Assembly (NCBI GenBank): GCA_016860845.1
Contig: BOKF01000017.1
Location: 1-64,000, forward strand
From: Chloroflexota bacterium
GTDB lineage: Bacteria > Chloroflexota > Anaerolineae > 4572-78 > J111
Reading direction: 5' to 3'
Length of the DNA stretch: 64,000 nt
Part shown: positions 14,871 to 24,306 of the stretch, piece by piece
How positions within the stretch are numbered: the stretch's first letter is position 1
How the letters are laid out: the number at the start of each line of letters is the position of its first letter
Notes under the pieces: model-generated
The model's database searches: none
What the model was told of the DNA's origin: nothing
The model's input: only the letters and a program-made list of their open reading frames with translations
Position numbers and translations under genes: made by a program

Positions 14871-16136
14871 TTGACCAAATACAGGCGCGTCACCGGCATG
14901 CGCGACGTTCTTTTTGACGACCAGCCTTACTGGCGTTTCATTTTAGCTAAAATTCAGGAAACAACTGATTTGTTTGGCTACCAGCGCCTTGACACCCCGC
15001 TACTAGAACAGGCCAGCTTGTTTGTGCGCGGTGTTGGCGAGGGTACCGACATTGTCGAAAAAGAGATGTATATCTTTGAGGATCGGGATGGCGACCAACT
15101 GGCCCTACGCCCGGAGTTTACCGCCGGCATCATGCGGGCCTATGTCGAAAATGGGCTGCATACCCTGCCAACGCCGCTGCGCTTGTGGACGACCGGCCCG
15201 CTCTTCCGCCACGAGCGGCCCCAGGCGGGGCGATACCGCCAGCACTCCCAATTTGACATCGAGGTCATCGGCGAGCAAGACCCGGCGGTGGATGTCGAGG
15301 TAATCAGCGTGGCCTGGCATTTGTTTACCAACCTGGGCTTTTACGGCCTGCGCCTGTACATCAACTCGACCGGCTGCCCGGTTTGCAAACCGGCCTACAT
15401 TCAAACCCTGGTCAACTACTTTAGCGCCTTTGCCGAAAGACTACCACCCGATGACAAGATGCGGCTGCAAAAAAATCCGCTGCGCATCCTCGACAGCAAA
15501 GAGCCGGCCACCCAGACCCTGCTGGAAAACGCGCCGCGTATCACCGACCACCTCTGTGCCGACTGCGCCAGCCACTTTGCCAAGCTGAAGGCGTACCTGG
15601 AAGCGATTGGCCGCCCCTATGTGGTGGATTACCGGATTGTGCGGGGACTGGACTACTACACCAAAACCGTCTTTGAGATTAAGGCCGACGGCCTGGGCAG
15701 CCAGGATACTATCTGCGGCGGCGGTCGCTACGATGGCCTGATTGAAGAGTTGGGCGGACGGCCCACGCCGGGCATCGGCTTTGGCTCCGGCATCGAACGG
15801 TATGTCATCGCTCTGCGCCACCTGGGGGTCGAGCCGCCGCCCGAACCGCTGCCCAAAGTGACCGTATCCTATCTGGGCGATCCGGCGAAATTGATCGCGC
15901 TCAAACTGGTCGAAACGCTGCACGGCGAGCATATCGGCGCTCTTTTCACGCCCGGTGACCGCAGTTTGAAAGCCCAATTGAAAACCGCCAACCGGATCAA
16001 CGCTGTGTTCGCCGTGATTGTGGGTGAAGACGAAGTGCAGGGCGGCCAAGCGACAATCCGTGATTTGAGCCAGGGTGAGCAATCGGTCGTCAGTCTGGCC
16101 GATGTGCCAGCCTGGCTGAAAGAAAAGCTACGGTAA
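14871..16136 (+). CDS. hisS: Histidine-tRNA ligase
   Basis: 421 residues, a normal HisRS length. It charges tRNA-His with histidine. The start is TTG at 14871 with AAGGAG 10 bp upstream; the first in-frame ATG would remove the conserved N-terminal residues before GMRDVL. The class II motif 2 is seen in PLFRHERPQAGRYRQ. The histidine-specific segments are present as GLDYYTKTVFE and the GGGRYDGL loop. The C-terminal anticodon-binding domain begins near residue 320 (PKVTVSYLGD). Single gene with its own promoter. Confidence 0.96.
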   Translation: MTKYRRVTGMRDVLFDDQPYWRFILAKIQETTDLFGYQRLDTPLLEQASLFVRGVGEGTDIVEKEMYIFEDRDGDQLALRPEFTAGIMRAYVENGLHTLPTPLRLWTTGPLFRHERPQAGRYRQHSQFDIEVIGEQDPAVDVEVISVAWHLFTNLGFYGLRLYINSTGCPVCKPAYIQTLVNYFSAFAERLPPDDKMRLQKNPLRILDSKEPATQTLLENAPRITDHLCADCASHFAKLKAYLEAIGRPYVVDYRIVRGLDYYTKTVFEIKADGLGSQDTICGGGRYDGLIEELGGRPTPGIGFGSGIERYVIALRHLGVEPPPEPLPKVTVSYLGDPAKLIALKLVETLHGEHIGALFTPGDRSLKAQLKTANRINAVFAVIVGEDEVQGGQATIRDLSQGEQSVVSLADVPAWLKEKLR

Positions 16137-16147
16137 CAAAGGACAGG

Positions 16148-16215
16148 GTAGCAGGTTTAAGGTTTTGTGACATGCAACCTGTGACTTTGCAACTCTGCCA
16201 CTTTGCTACTTTGCA
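16148..16215. repeat. Word-like intergenic repeat before NAD kinase
   Basis: The spacer is built from words such as GTAGCAGGTTTAAGGTT and GCAACCTGTGACTTTGCAACT, closely related to the spacer at 1725-1824. GCAGGTTT is partly complementary to ACATGCAACCTG. No gene is visible in it. Confidence 0.5.
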
Positions 16216-16229
16216 GGACAACGGTAACG

Positions 16230-17096
16230 ATGGCTCCAAATTCTCCCCAGTTGGCCTTTTATAAGATTGGCTTGCTCTACCATCCCAAACTGGCCGAATC
16301 GCGGGTGATGGCCGCCGAAATGCTGGAATTTATCGAGGGCCTGGGCGCGTCGGCCTGGGTTAGCTCAAGCTGGAGTGAAGAGGCGATCAAAGATCGGCTG
16401 GACGACCTGGATTTGCTGATCACCCTGGGAGGTGATGGGTCGCTGCTGCGAGCGGCACGCATAACGGCCAGCCGGTCTATCCCGATCCTGGGCATCAATA
16501 TGGGCCGTCTTGGCTTTTTGGCCGAAGTCCAACCCGCCGAATGGCCCGACCGGATTCGCCAAACCCTGCTGGGCAACTGTTGGATCGAGGAGCGGATGCT
16601 TCTGCGCGCCGAACATTACCAGGCCGGTCAGGTCATCAATACCTACGAGGCGCTCAACGAAGTGGTTATTGGCCGGGGCAAATTTGCCCGGGTCATTCGG
16701 TTGCACACCGATATTGACGGCGTCTTTCTGACCACCTACACCGCCGATGGACTTATCCTGGCGACGGCTACCGGCTCGACGGCCTATGCCCTGGCCGCAG
16801 GGGGACCGATTTTGCCGCCGGAACTGGAAAACTTTTTGTTAGTACCTCTGGCGCCCCACCTCAGCCTGGAGCGAGCTATTGTCCTCTCCAAGGGGGTGAC
16901 GGTGTCTGTCCAGATTTCTACAGACCATACCGCTGTTTTAACGGTTGACGGCCAGTTTGAGGTTGAACTGGCTAACCAGGATCGAGTGGTCATGCAGGCC
17001 AGCCCGGCCGTGGCCCGTTTTGTCCGTTTGCAGGAAAAGAATTATTTTTATCGGACCCTCATGCAGCGGCTGGGTTGGCCGCAAACCAAAAAGTAA
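16230..17096 (+). CDS. nadK: NAD kinase
   Basis: 288 residues from the ATG at 16230, preferred over a TTG at 16203 because AGGA lies upstream and the earlier reading enters the repeat spacer. It phosphorylates NAD to NADP. The catalytic GGDGS motif (LITLGGDGSLLRAAR) and the second glycine-rich signature (ATGSTAYALAAGGPI) are present, with NMGRLGFLAE between them. Length and order fit the bacterial NadK/PpnK family. It lies 18 bp before the next gene and may be co-transcribed with it. Confidence 0.95.
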   Translation: MAPNSPQLAFYKIGLLYHPKLAESRVMAAEMLEFIEGLGASAWVSSSWSEEAIKDRLDDLDLLITLGGDGSLLRAARITASRSIPILGINMGRLGFLAEVQPAEWPDRIRQTLLGNCWIEERMLLRAEHYQAGQVINTYEALNEVVIGRGKFARVIRLHTDIDGVFLTTYTADGLILATATGSTAYALAAGGPILPPELENFLLVPLAPHLSLERAIVLSKGVTVSVQISTDHTAVLTVDGQFEVELANQDRVVMQASPAVARFVRLQEKNYFYRTLMQRLGWPQTKK

Positions 17097-17114
17097 TGGA
17101 GCAATAGACTTTTT

Positions 17115-17912
17115 ATGAACGATACATCAACCCCCGATCTCGTCCAACAAGGCTTGGCCGCCGCCCGCGTCGGCGATATTGAAGACGCCCGCCGCCTGCT
17201 GCACGATGCCACCCGCCAAACACCCGATAATGTTGTCGCCTGGCTGGGGCTGGCCGGAGTGGTCGAGTCCCTGGCTGAAAAGGAAGCCTGTTTCAATAAA
17301 GTGCTGGCGCTTGACCCCGATAACGCCGAAGCCAAAGCGGGTTTGGCTAGAGTCCAGCAAAAATTAGCTAATCAGCCTGTTGCTCAGGCCCAAGAACGGG
17401 CGAGCGAGGTTGAGCCCGGCCTGGCCTATTGCTATCGTCACCCCCAAACCCAGACCGGCTTGCGCTGCAATCGCTGCAACCGGCCCATTTGCCCCAAGTG
17501 CGCCCGGCGGACCCCGGTTGGCTTTCGCTGCCCCGATTGTATTCGCGAGCAAGAGGAAAAGTATTACAGCGGCGGCAACTTGGATTACGTTATTGCTGTG
17601 GCTATTGCCCTGCCGCTGTCGTTGCTTGCGGCGGCCCTGTTTACTTTTGTCCTAAATCGTTTTGGGTTCTTCACGATTATCATCGGCCTGTTTGTTGCTC
17701 CGGCTGTGGCTGGCTTTATCGCTGAGGCTGTTCGTTGGGGTGTTGGCCGGCGCCGGTCTCGTTATCTGAGCCGGGTAGTCGCCGGCTGTGTCATTTTGGG
17801 GACAGCCCCCTTTCTACTCTTTCTGCTACTGGCGGGAAGTTTTTTTGGCTTGCTGGCTCCCGGCATTTTTGTATTTCTGGGAACAGCCACAGTTCTGGCT
17901 AGACTTCGTTAA
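17115..17912 (+). CDS. TPR / zinc-finger membrane protein
   Basis: 265 residues. Residues 5-85 form about two TPR helices pairs. Residues 100-150 hold a Cys/His cluster (CYRHP, CNRC, CPKC, CPDC) like a B-box zinc finger, and 155-265 contain three or four hydrophobic helices. Similar B-box plus membrane architectures are common in Chloroflexota and are sometimes annotated as rhomboid-associated, but no rhomboid catalytic motif (GxSG) is present here. It is probably anchored in the inner membrane with the finger in the cytosol. Function unknown. Confidence 0.75.
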   Translation: MNDTSTPDLVQQGLAAARVGDIEDARRLLHDATRQTPDNVVAWLGLAGVVESLAEKEACFNKVLALDPDNAEAKAGLARVQQKLANQPVAQAQERASEVEPGLAYCYRHPQTQTGLRCNRCNRPICPKCARRTPVGFRCPDCIREQEEKYYSGGNLDYVIAVAIALPLSLLAAALFTFVLNRFGFFTIIIGLFVAPAVAGFIAEAVRWGVGRRRSRYLSRVVAGCVILGTAPFLLFLLLAGSFFGLLAPGIFVFLGTATVLARLR

Positions 17913-17940
17913 ATGGCTTATGGCGTTGACAATTGGCCTA

Positions 17941-17969
17941 TTGACACTTTAACCTCCATCCTTGATAAT
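17941..17969 (+). promoter_or_regulatory. Possible promoter of the cyclase-TPR gene
   Basis: TTGACA and GATAAT with a 17-bp spacer, 65 bp upstream of the gene. The spacer 17913-18032 is rich in TTGAC/TTGGC/TTAATTATTAA words, so chance matches are possible. Confidence 0.4.
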
Positions 17970-18032
17970 CAATTAGTGTAGAGTTGACCGTTGGCTATTA
18001 ATTATTAACCCTTGGTTGTTGACCATTAATTC

Positions 18033-21000
18033 ATGGCTTCGCCTCATTTATTAGAGCAATTAGCGGCTTACGTACCCACGCCAGTCGCTGAAGCAATTTA
18101 CCATCAGCCGCGTCTTTTAATCGAACCAGCCGCCCGCTGCTTTCCGGCGGTAGTTCTGTTTACCGATATCTCCGGTTTTACCCCCTTGAGCGAGTTGCTC
18201 AGTCAAGCCGGCCCTACCGGCGCTGAAGAGCTAACTCAACTTATCAACCAATATTTCACCCGAATGATTGAAACAGCCCAGGCTTACCAGGGTCAGGTGG
18301 TCAAGTTTTCCGGTGACGCCCTGACCGTGTTATTCCCGGCGCGAGAAATTTCTATGCAGCTCGCAGTCCGCCAGGCTGGGGAGTGCGCCCTGGCCATGCA
18401 AGGGCAGATGGGCGAGTTTGCCAACCTGAGGACATCGCGCGGCTCGGCTTCTTTGTCAATGAAGGCCGGGATCGGGGCCGGGGAGGTGCTGGAGTGCACG
18501 ATCGGCGGGGTGGCCGGGCATTGGGAGTACGTAGTCGGCGGCGACCCGCTGGTACAGGTGGCGATGGCTGACAAGCAGGCCCAGCCTGGCCAGACGATCT
18601 TAAGCCCGTCAGCCTGGCAGGAAGTTCAGCCATTCTTCAGGGGCGCAGCCATGCCCTCCGGCTTTGTCGAGCTAACCGAAGTGCTCGTGCCCTTGCCTAA
18701 AACCCAACCCGCTCCGCTCCGCTGGAGCAAACTTAAACCGGGCGAGACCGAGATTGCCGAGAAAGCTTTACGGGGCTATGTCCCCGATGCCGTCCGAGAC
18801 CGTCTGGGTGAACAAGCGGAATGGCTGGCCGAACTGCGGCGAATTACGGTTCTTTTTGTGGGAATCGGCGGCTTTGATTACCAGGCGGTGGATGTGGCTC
18901 CTCGCTTGCAGAAATTTTTGCAGGCTATCCAGGAAGTGGTGCGGCGGTTTGAAGGCTCGCTCAATAAGGTGGCGGTGGACGACAAAGGCACGGTCCTGCT
19001 GATTCTTTTCGGAGCGCCGCCCTTCTCCCATGAAGATGACATCCTCCGGGCTGTGGCCTGCGCCCTGGATTTACAGGCTGTGGCCGAAGCGCAGGGACTG
19101 CGGATGGCTATTGGTCTCACCGAGGGTAGTTTATTTGCCGGGCCGGTTGGCGCGCCCAGCCGGCGAGAATATACCGTCATTGGCGATACGGTCAATCTGG
19201 CGGCGCGGTTGATGCAGTATGGCAAAGCCGGCACGACCCTGGTGAGCCAACGGGTCAAAGAGCGAGTTGGTTCCCAGTTTGTTTTTGAAAGCCTGGGGAA
19301 AATCGCTCTGAAAGGCAAAACCGAAACCCTGGCTGCCTACCGGGTTCAAGGTGAGCAGGGCGCGCAAGACGAATTTATCATACGCTACTTACTGCGCGAG
19401 GATCCCCTGATTAACCGCCAGGCTGAACTGGCAGAAATGCGGCGTATTGCCACCGAAGTCCACCAGGGCCAACTTCACCTGCTTTTCCTTGAGGGAGAGT
19501 TGGGTCTGGGCAAAAGCCGGCTGGTGTCGGAGTTGGTGCGAGAATGGATTATGGAGGGTGGCATTGGCTATGGCAGCAAGTGTATCAGTTACGGCCGGCA
19601 AACCCCCTATCAGGCCTGGCGTGAGGTTATCGCTGCGCTGTGCGATCTTACCCCTACCCTGACCCCAGCCCGACAACTGGCTCGCCTGGCCACAACTGTG
19701 GCCGATTTGGAGGACCCGCCAGGCCAGCCCGGCTATTGGGCAGCGCGCTTGCCGTTGCTGGCCGACGTGTTGGGCCTGGAAGCGCCGGAGAACAGCTTTA
19801 CCCGGAGCATATCCGGCCAATTGCGCCGCAATAACACCTTTGCCCTGATTGAGGCATTGCTGCGCCGCAAAGCCAAACGCCATGCTCTCTTAATTTTATT
19901 GGAAGATATTCAGTGGGCCGATGAGCTGTCGCTTCTGTTGGCAGCGTATCTGACCAAAACCCTGGCCGGTACATCGTTGTTGTTAGTGCTGTCACACCGG
20001 CCCATGCCTGCCGCGGACATGACCCCCTTGGACGACCTCAACCTCTTGCCCTGTGTCCACAGGCTTCATCTGGAACCGTTCTCGACCGACGAAAGTCTGA
20101 AACTGATCGAGATTTTGCTGGGCAATAAGAAACTGCCCCCAGGCATGGTAGATATTTTATTGAGCCGGGGACAGGGCAATCCCTTTTTTATCCAGGAGAT
20201 TACCGGCGCTATCCTCAATGTGGCCGACAGCCAGGCCGATCAACTGCTCGAACTGTCACAAACGCTCAATTTACCCGATACCGTTCAGGATGTGATCTTG
20301 ACGCGGATTGACCGCCTCTCGGAAGCCGAAAAACTCACCTTGAAAATTGCCTCGGTGATTGGCCCCAGTTTTCAACGCTCGCTGTTATCAGCCATCCACC
20401 CCCTGCAACAGGCCCAATTCTGGCTGTCCTCCCAGCTAGAAGACCTGGAAAGTGAAAAGCTGATTCGCCTGGAAGTGCCAGCGCCCAAGTGGGAGTACAT
20501 TTTCCGTAACGTCATTACCCAGGAAGTGGTGTACGAAGGTTTGCTGCTGGCCCAGCGCAGACAGTTGCATCGGGCGGTGGGAGTAGCCCTGGAAAACCTG
20601 GTCCCGGACGAAGTCGAGCAACTGGCTTTTCATTACAGCCGCAGTGACGATGCAGAGAAGGCGCTTTATTACCTGAAGATTGCCGGTGACAAGGCTCGCC
20701 ACGAGTATGCTAATCATGCCGCCATTGACTATTACACCGAAATCTTGACCTACCTCCGTAATCGCCCCTCGACGGAAAATGGCCATGGAATTGTCTCGGT
20801 AGATTACTGGGATATCTTGCTGGAGCGAGCCAAGTTGTATAATTTGATTGGGCAGCGCGAAGAGGCTCTGGAAGACCTGGGTACGCTGGGGATCATGGCA
20901 GAGGCGCTCAACGACGATTACCGCCGTGCTTTAGCGGCGAAACAGTGGGCCAGCTTGTATGAGACAAGCGGTGATTATGACTCCGGCTTGGAAATGGTCG

Positions 21001-22109
21001 AGCGGGTGGTGCAGTTGGCCCAAAAAGCCGGTGATGAGAAACTTGTCGGCGAAGGTTACAGCCATTGGGGCAAGCTGCTCTATCTACGGGGGGAGTATGA
21101 AACTGCTCACGATTATTTGCAGCGCGCTTTGGGTATTGCCCAGAAATATCAAGATAAAAACGCTCAGGCTGACTGCATGAAGAACCTGGGCCTGGTGGCC
21201 CATTATCAGGCTGATTACGAGGTAGCCCTTTATTTCTTCAATGAGGCGACCGAGTTGTGGCAGGTGCTGGGCGACGAGGTGGGACTGGGCAGCGGATTGA
21301 GTCAATTGGGGCGGGTCTATTACGATATGGGCCAGCCCATAGAGGCCCAAAAATGTTATGACCGGTCGCTCACGCTGCACCGAACTATTGGTGATCGGGC
21401 CGGTGAAGCTCTAACCCGGCGTGGCCTCGGCAAGGTTCAGCGGACGCTGGGCAATTACCCGGCGGCTCTGCAACTTTTTCAGGAAACTCTGGCTATTACT
21501 CAGGCTACAGGTGACCGGCGAGCAGAGGTACACACTCTTTACCAATTGGGGTTTCTGTACACCCGCTTAGGAGAGCATGAAACAGCCTTGGCTCTTTTGG
21601 ATGAAGCCCTGACCCTTTTGAGAGAAATAAATGATTTATGGGCCTTGGGCACTGCTCTGACTTACTATGGCTGGACTGTGCATGAGCAGGGCGAGCCACG
21701 GCAGGCTAAAAAATATTTTGAAGAGGTTCTCAGAATCCAGCGGGAGTTACAACAGGAAGCAAAAATGACGGAGGGTATCGCTCATTTGGGACGGGCTGCT
21801 CTGGCGGCAAATGATTTAACCCTGGCCGAGACATGCGCTCGCCATGCCTGGAATTCCATAACCAATCAAGGGATACAGGGTATCGAGCACCCAGCTATTG
21901 TATACCTCACCTGCTTTCAGATTGAGCAGGCTCATCAAAGATTTGAGCAAGCCCATGAAATCTTAAGGCAAGGACACGCCTATATTATGGCTCAGGCCGC
22001 TCAAATTAATGACCCGGCGTTGGAGCAGGTATATCTCAACAACATACCCGAAAATAGAACCATCCGAGAGTTAATGACGGTTGAGAAGCAAAAAACCTCC
22101 GGCCTTTAA
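18033..22109 (+). CDS. Tandem cyclase-domain / AAA ATPase / TPR regulator
   Basis: 1358 residues. Residues about 35-190 form a class III nucleotide cyclase domain with both metal-site Asp (FTDISGF and KFSGDAL). Residues about 265-430 form a second cyclase-like domain in which the first Asp is replaced (FVGIGGF) but the GDTVNLAARL segment remains. Next is an AAA-type ATPase with Walker A GLGKSR near residue 495 and a Walker B-like LILLEDIQWAD near 628. From about 860 to the end there are at least ten TPR units. This layout matches soluble-adenylate-cyclase-like regulators. It is cytosolic. No ribosome site is obvious before the ATG at 18033, so the start is uncertain. It ends in its own terminator. 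Confidence 0.92.
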   Translation: MASPHLLEQLAAYVPTPVAEAIYHQPRLLIEPAARCFPAVVLFTDISGFTPLSELLSQAGPTGAEELTQLINQYFTRMIETAQAYQGQVVKFSGDALTVLFPAREISMQLAVRQAGECALAMQGQMGEFANLRTSRGSASLSMKAGIGAGEVLECTIGGVAGHWEYVVGGDPLVQVAMADKQAQPGQTILSPSAWQEVQPFFRGAAMPSGFVELTEVLVPLPKTQPAPLRWSKLKPGETEIAEKALRGYVPDAVRDRLGEQAEWLAELRRITVLFVGIGGFDYQAVDVAPRLQKFLQAIQEVVRRFEGSLNKVAVDDKGTVLLILFGAPPFSHEDDILRAVACALDLQAVAEAQGLRMAIGLTEGSLFAGPVGAPSRREYTVIGDTVNLAARLMQYGKAGTTLVSQRVKERVGSQFVFESLGKIALKGKTETLAAYRVQGEQGAQDEFIIRYLLREDPLINRQAELAEMRRIATEVHQGQLHLLFLEGELGLGKSRLVSELVREWIMEGGIGYGSKCISYGRQTPYQAWREVIAALCDLTPTLTPARQLARLATTVADLEDPPGQPGYWAARLPLLADVLGLEAPENSFTRSISGQLRRNNTFALIEALLRRKAKRHALLILLEDIQWADELSLLLAAYLTKTLAGTSLLLVLSHRPMPAADMTPLDDLNLLPCVHRLHLEPFSTDESLKLIEILLGNKKLPPGMVDILLSRGQGNPFFIQEITGAILNVADSQADQLLELSQTLNLPDTVQDVILTRIDRLSEAEKLTLKIASVIGPSFQRSLLSAIHPLQQAQFWLSSQLEDLESEKLIRLEVPAPKWEYIFRNVITQEVVYEGLLLAQRRQLHRAVGVALENLVPDEVEQLAFHYSRSDDAEKALYYLKIAGDKARHEYANHAAIDYYTEILTYLRNRPSTENGHGIVSVDYWDILLERAKLYNLIGQREEALEDLGTLGIMAEALNDDYRRALAAKQWASLYETSGDYDSGLEMVERVVQLAQKAGDEKLVGEGYSHWGKLLYLRGEYETAHDYLQRALGIAQKYQDKNAQADCMKNLGLVAHYQADYEVALYFFNEATELWQVLGDEVGLGSGLSQLGRVYYDMGQPIEAQKCYDRSLTLHRTIGDRAGEALTRRGLGKVQRTLGNYPAALQLFQETLAITQATGDRRAEVHTLYQLGFLYTRLGEHETALALLDEALTLLREINDLWALGTALTYYGWTVHEQGEPRQAKKYFEEVLRIQRELQQEAKMTEGIAHLGRAALAANDLTLAETCARHAWNSITNQGIQGIEHPAIVYLTCFQIEQAHQRFEQAHEILRQGHAYIMAQAAQINDPALEQVYLNNIPENRTIRELMTVEKQKTSGL

Positions 22110-22128
22110 TCCGACCGGAGGTTTTTTG
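22091..22128 (+). terminator. Rho-independent terminator of the cyclase-TPR gene
   Basis: AAAACCTCCGG and CCGGAGGTTTTTT form a stem that includes the stop codon of the gene. Confidence 0.85.
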
Positions 22129-22137
22129 TGGGGTATT

Positions 22138-22164
22138 TCGTTCCCAAACTTAGTTTGGGAACGA
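22138..22164. repeat. Perfect 13-bp-arm palindrome
   Basis: TCGTTCCCAAACT, one base, AGTTTGGGAACGA. It lies between the convergent cyclase and sigma-factor genes. No T-run follows it on either strand, so it is better treated as a palindromic repeat than as a terminator. Confidence 0.7.
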
Positions 22165-22192
22165 GATACATCCTTTATTTTGTTGCGTTGAT

Positions 22193-23116
22193 TTAGTTAA
22201 CAAAGCCGATCAAGCGCCCAGCCTGGTCGGGACGGCGCAGCTTAGCCAGAGCTTCTTTTTCAATCTGGCGAATGCGCTCGCGGGTCAAGCCAAAGCGTTC
22301 AGCCACATCCTGCAAAGTTAAGGGCTGACCATCACGCAGGCCGTAGCGCAGTTCGACGATGCGGCTCTCGCGGGCGGTCAATCCGGCCAGAGCGCGGCGA
22401 ATTTCACTCTCCAGCAAGGTGGAGTCCACCTGGTCTTCTAACGCCTGAGTCAAATCATTTTCCACAAAGTCGGCCAGGGTTGCTCCATCGTCGCCGACAG
22501 GTTCTTCCAGGCTCAGGGTTTCCTGCCCGTCTTGCAGCAATTCATGGATCTGTTCAGGAGCATCGCCGGTGTGGGCCGCAATTTCCTCTAATTCGGGCAC
22601 GCGGCCTAACTGCTGGGTCAGTTGGCCCATGGCCTTTTTGATTTTTCCCAGGTGGTCTACTTTGTGGACAGGCAGGCGGATAACGCGCGTTTGCACGGCC
22701 ACGGCCCGGCTCACACTCTGGCGAATCCAGTAGCTGGCGTAAGTGCTCAAGCGCACCCCTTTGCTGACATCAAATTTATCAATGGCCCTGATCAGCCCCA
22801 ACACCCCTTCTTGGGATAGTTCGGCCAGGCTCAGTCCATGCCCGGTATATTTGTTAGCAATACTGATGACCAATCGGCCATTCGATTGAATTAACGTCCG
22901 GCGAGCTGCCTGCCCCTCATCCGACTTTGTTTTAAGCTGTCGGTACAGCTCTTCGTCTAAGTCCTGGTCTTTGGCCAGTCGCTTGGCTGCCTTTTTACCT
23001 TCCAACATCAGCTTAATGAGACGTTTCTCTTCAGCAGGCGCTACAGGAGCGGTAGCCGCAAGATCGGCAATGCTTAACCTAAACAACGCTTCTTCGGGAG
23101 CCCAAGTTGTTGCCAT
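22193..23116 (-). CDS. Primary-type sigma-70 family factor
   Basis: 307 residues. Region 1.2 (LFRLSIADLAATAPVAPAEE), region 2 (GRLVISIANKYTGHGLSLAE, then GLIRAIDKFDVSKGVRLSTYASYWIRQSV), region 3 and region 4 (GLTARESRIVELRYGL, LTLQDVAERFGLTRERIRQIE) are all present. It lacks the long acidic N-terminal region 1.1 of RpoD, so it is a group 1/2-like factor of the SigA or HrdB-like type. It directs RNA polymerase to promoters. It lies downstream of the Lon-N gene in the same direction with a 165-bp gap. Other sigma genes may exist outside the window, so the name rpoD is not assigned. Confidence 0.93.
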   Translation of the reverse strand: MATTWAPEEALFRLSIADLAATAPVAPAEEKRLIKLMLEGKKAAKRLAKDQDLDEELYRQLKTKSDEGQAARRTLIQSNGRLVISIANKYTGHGLSLAELSQEGVLGLIRAIDKFDVSKGVRLSTYASYWIRQSVSRAVAVQTRVIRLPVHKVDHLGKIKKAMGQLTQQLGRVPELEEIAAHTGDAPEQIHELLQDGQETLSLEEPVGDDGATLADFVENDLTQALEDQVDSTLLESEIRRALAGLTARESRIVELRYGLRDGQPLTLQDVAERFGLTRERIRQIEKEALAKLRRPDQAGRLIGFVN

Positions 23117-23280
23117 AACTCTTCACCTCGTCTCTAAAAAATTTTCATTCCGGCTCGGTTTTTAAACTACTCCGTATAGCAACAAAACACGCCCTTGTGG
23201 TGCTGCCAGCCAGTTTTTTTATCTTTTGTAGAAGGTAAGGGGTAACAGAGCCGATTGACAGGTCGAAACATTTAGCTTTG

Positions 23281-23985
23281 TTAGTTTAAGGAGTAATCTA
23301 CAAAAGGTAATCGTTCAATGCGTTGGTGAGCCGAATAGGCTTCCAACATATAGACCAGAATTTGGTCTTCCTTATCCAGCACGCTGACCGTGCTGGCTAT
23401 TAACGTCCGCAGCGACTTGGCTGACAGAAGTTTCTGTTTATCACTCAACGGACCCTGGATGGCCGTGCCGGCCAAAAAGGCCAGAGCCGTTGGATCGCTG
23501 GGTAAGGTAGCGTTAGAGAGGTCCTCACCCGAGGCATCGGCCAGGTGATTGATGTACTGCCTGACCATTGGCCGGAGTTTTTGCGCCAAGAGCGTCACCC
23601 CTTGCGAGTCATCGTCATCCTGTAAGGGAAACGGGTCCACTCGTCCCATAAGAAAATCGTAGCTGCTGGGATAAACATCCTTGATAACAAAGCGTTCCTG
23701 TCCCACCGTGATCAAATTCATCCGGCCTTCTTTGAGATTTTCCACCGCCGTGATGCGCGCTGTCGTTCCAACTTCGTAAAGATCGTCAGAATAGAGGTTA
23801 GCCACGTTGGGCGCTTGGGCCTGCTTACTCCGGGCCAGAACTACCCCAAAAGGTTGGCTCGTTGCCAAACATTCTTTGACCATGATCTTGTAACGATCTT
23901 CAAAGATGTGCAGTGGTAACATCATCCCCGGAAACAGCACCACATTCAATGGAAACAAAGGAATAGTGGCGTTATACTCTAACAT
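23281..23985 (-). CDS. Stand-alone Lon N-terminal (substrate-binding) domain protein
   Basis: 234 residues. The start TIPLFPLNVVLFPGMMLPLHIFEDRY is the classic beginning of the Lon substrate-binding domain, and the following GVV, LYEVGTTARI and GQERFVI segments fit the same fold. There is no ATPase or protease domain, so it is not Lon itself. Such proteins are widespread and their role is unclear; a substrate-binding or adaptor function is inferred. The helical C-terminal part (LAQKLRPMVRQYINHL) follows the beta domain. It is read towards the sigma factor gene. Confidence 0.9.
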   Translation of the reverse strand: MLEYNATIPLFPLNVVLFPGMMLPLHIFEDRYKIMVKECLATSQPFGVVLARSKQAQAPNVANLYSDDLYEVGTTARITAVENLKEGRMNLITVGQERFVIKDVYPSSYDFLMGRVDPFPLQDDDDSQGVTLLAQKLRPMVRQYINHLADASGEDLSNATLPSDPTALAFLAGTAIQGPLSDKQKLLSAKSLRTLIASTVSVLDKEDQILVYMLEAYSAHQRIERLPFVDYSLN

Positions 23986-24306
23986 AAACGTGTTCCTTAG
24001 TACTTTCTGGCCTTTACTCTATTTATACGACGCCGACCCACTTAACCTTTAACTTCCTTAGACGCTGCAACCTGCCAATTCTTACCTGCGATCTTGTCTT
24101 TGGTTTAATTTTAATGTTCTTCGCTTGACTAAAATTTAGTCCTGCTAAATACTCCGGTTTCCGGTTAATTGCGTCTCATGCTACCATTACTAAATTAAAG
24201 ACAAGTTAAATTTGACTTGCATTTCAGATGATTGTCCCAAGACTGGCCTTATGCTATAATGATAGCATCTTTATGTTAGAATTGTGTTAAAGCAGGAAAA
24301 GAGACT
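23986..24306. other. Divergent intergenic region (321 bp)
   Basis: This AT-rich region separates the Lon-N gene (left) from the OmpR-type regulator (right). It contains the regulator promoter at 24232-24260. The stretch 24060-24090 has a short CTGCAACCTGCC word related to the spacer repeats. No gene seen. Confidence 0.5.
24232..24260 (+). promoter_or_regulatory. Promoter of the OmpR-type regulator
   Basis: TTGTCC and TATAAT (24255-24260) with a 17-bp spacer, 46 bp before the start codon. Confidence 0.6.

Noticed and set aside
17115..17912. Rhomboid protease assignment
   Set aside because: A B-box zinc finger and membrane helices are present, but there is no GxSG Ser motif or catalytic His in the helices.
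22138..22164. Palindrome as a terminator of the sigma factor gene
   Set aside because: No T-run follows on either strand. The neighbouring cyclase gene has its own clear terminator.
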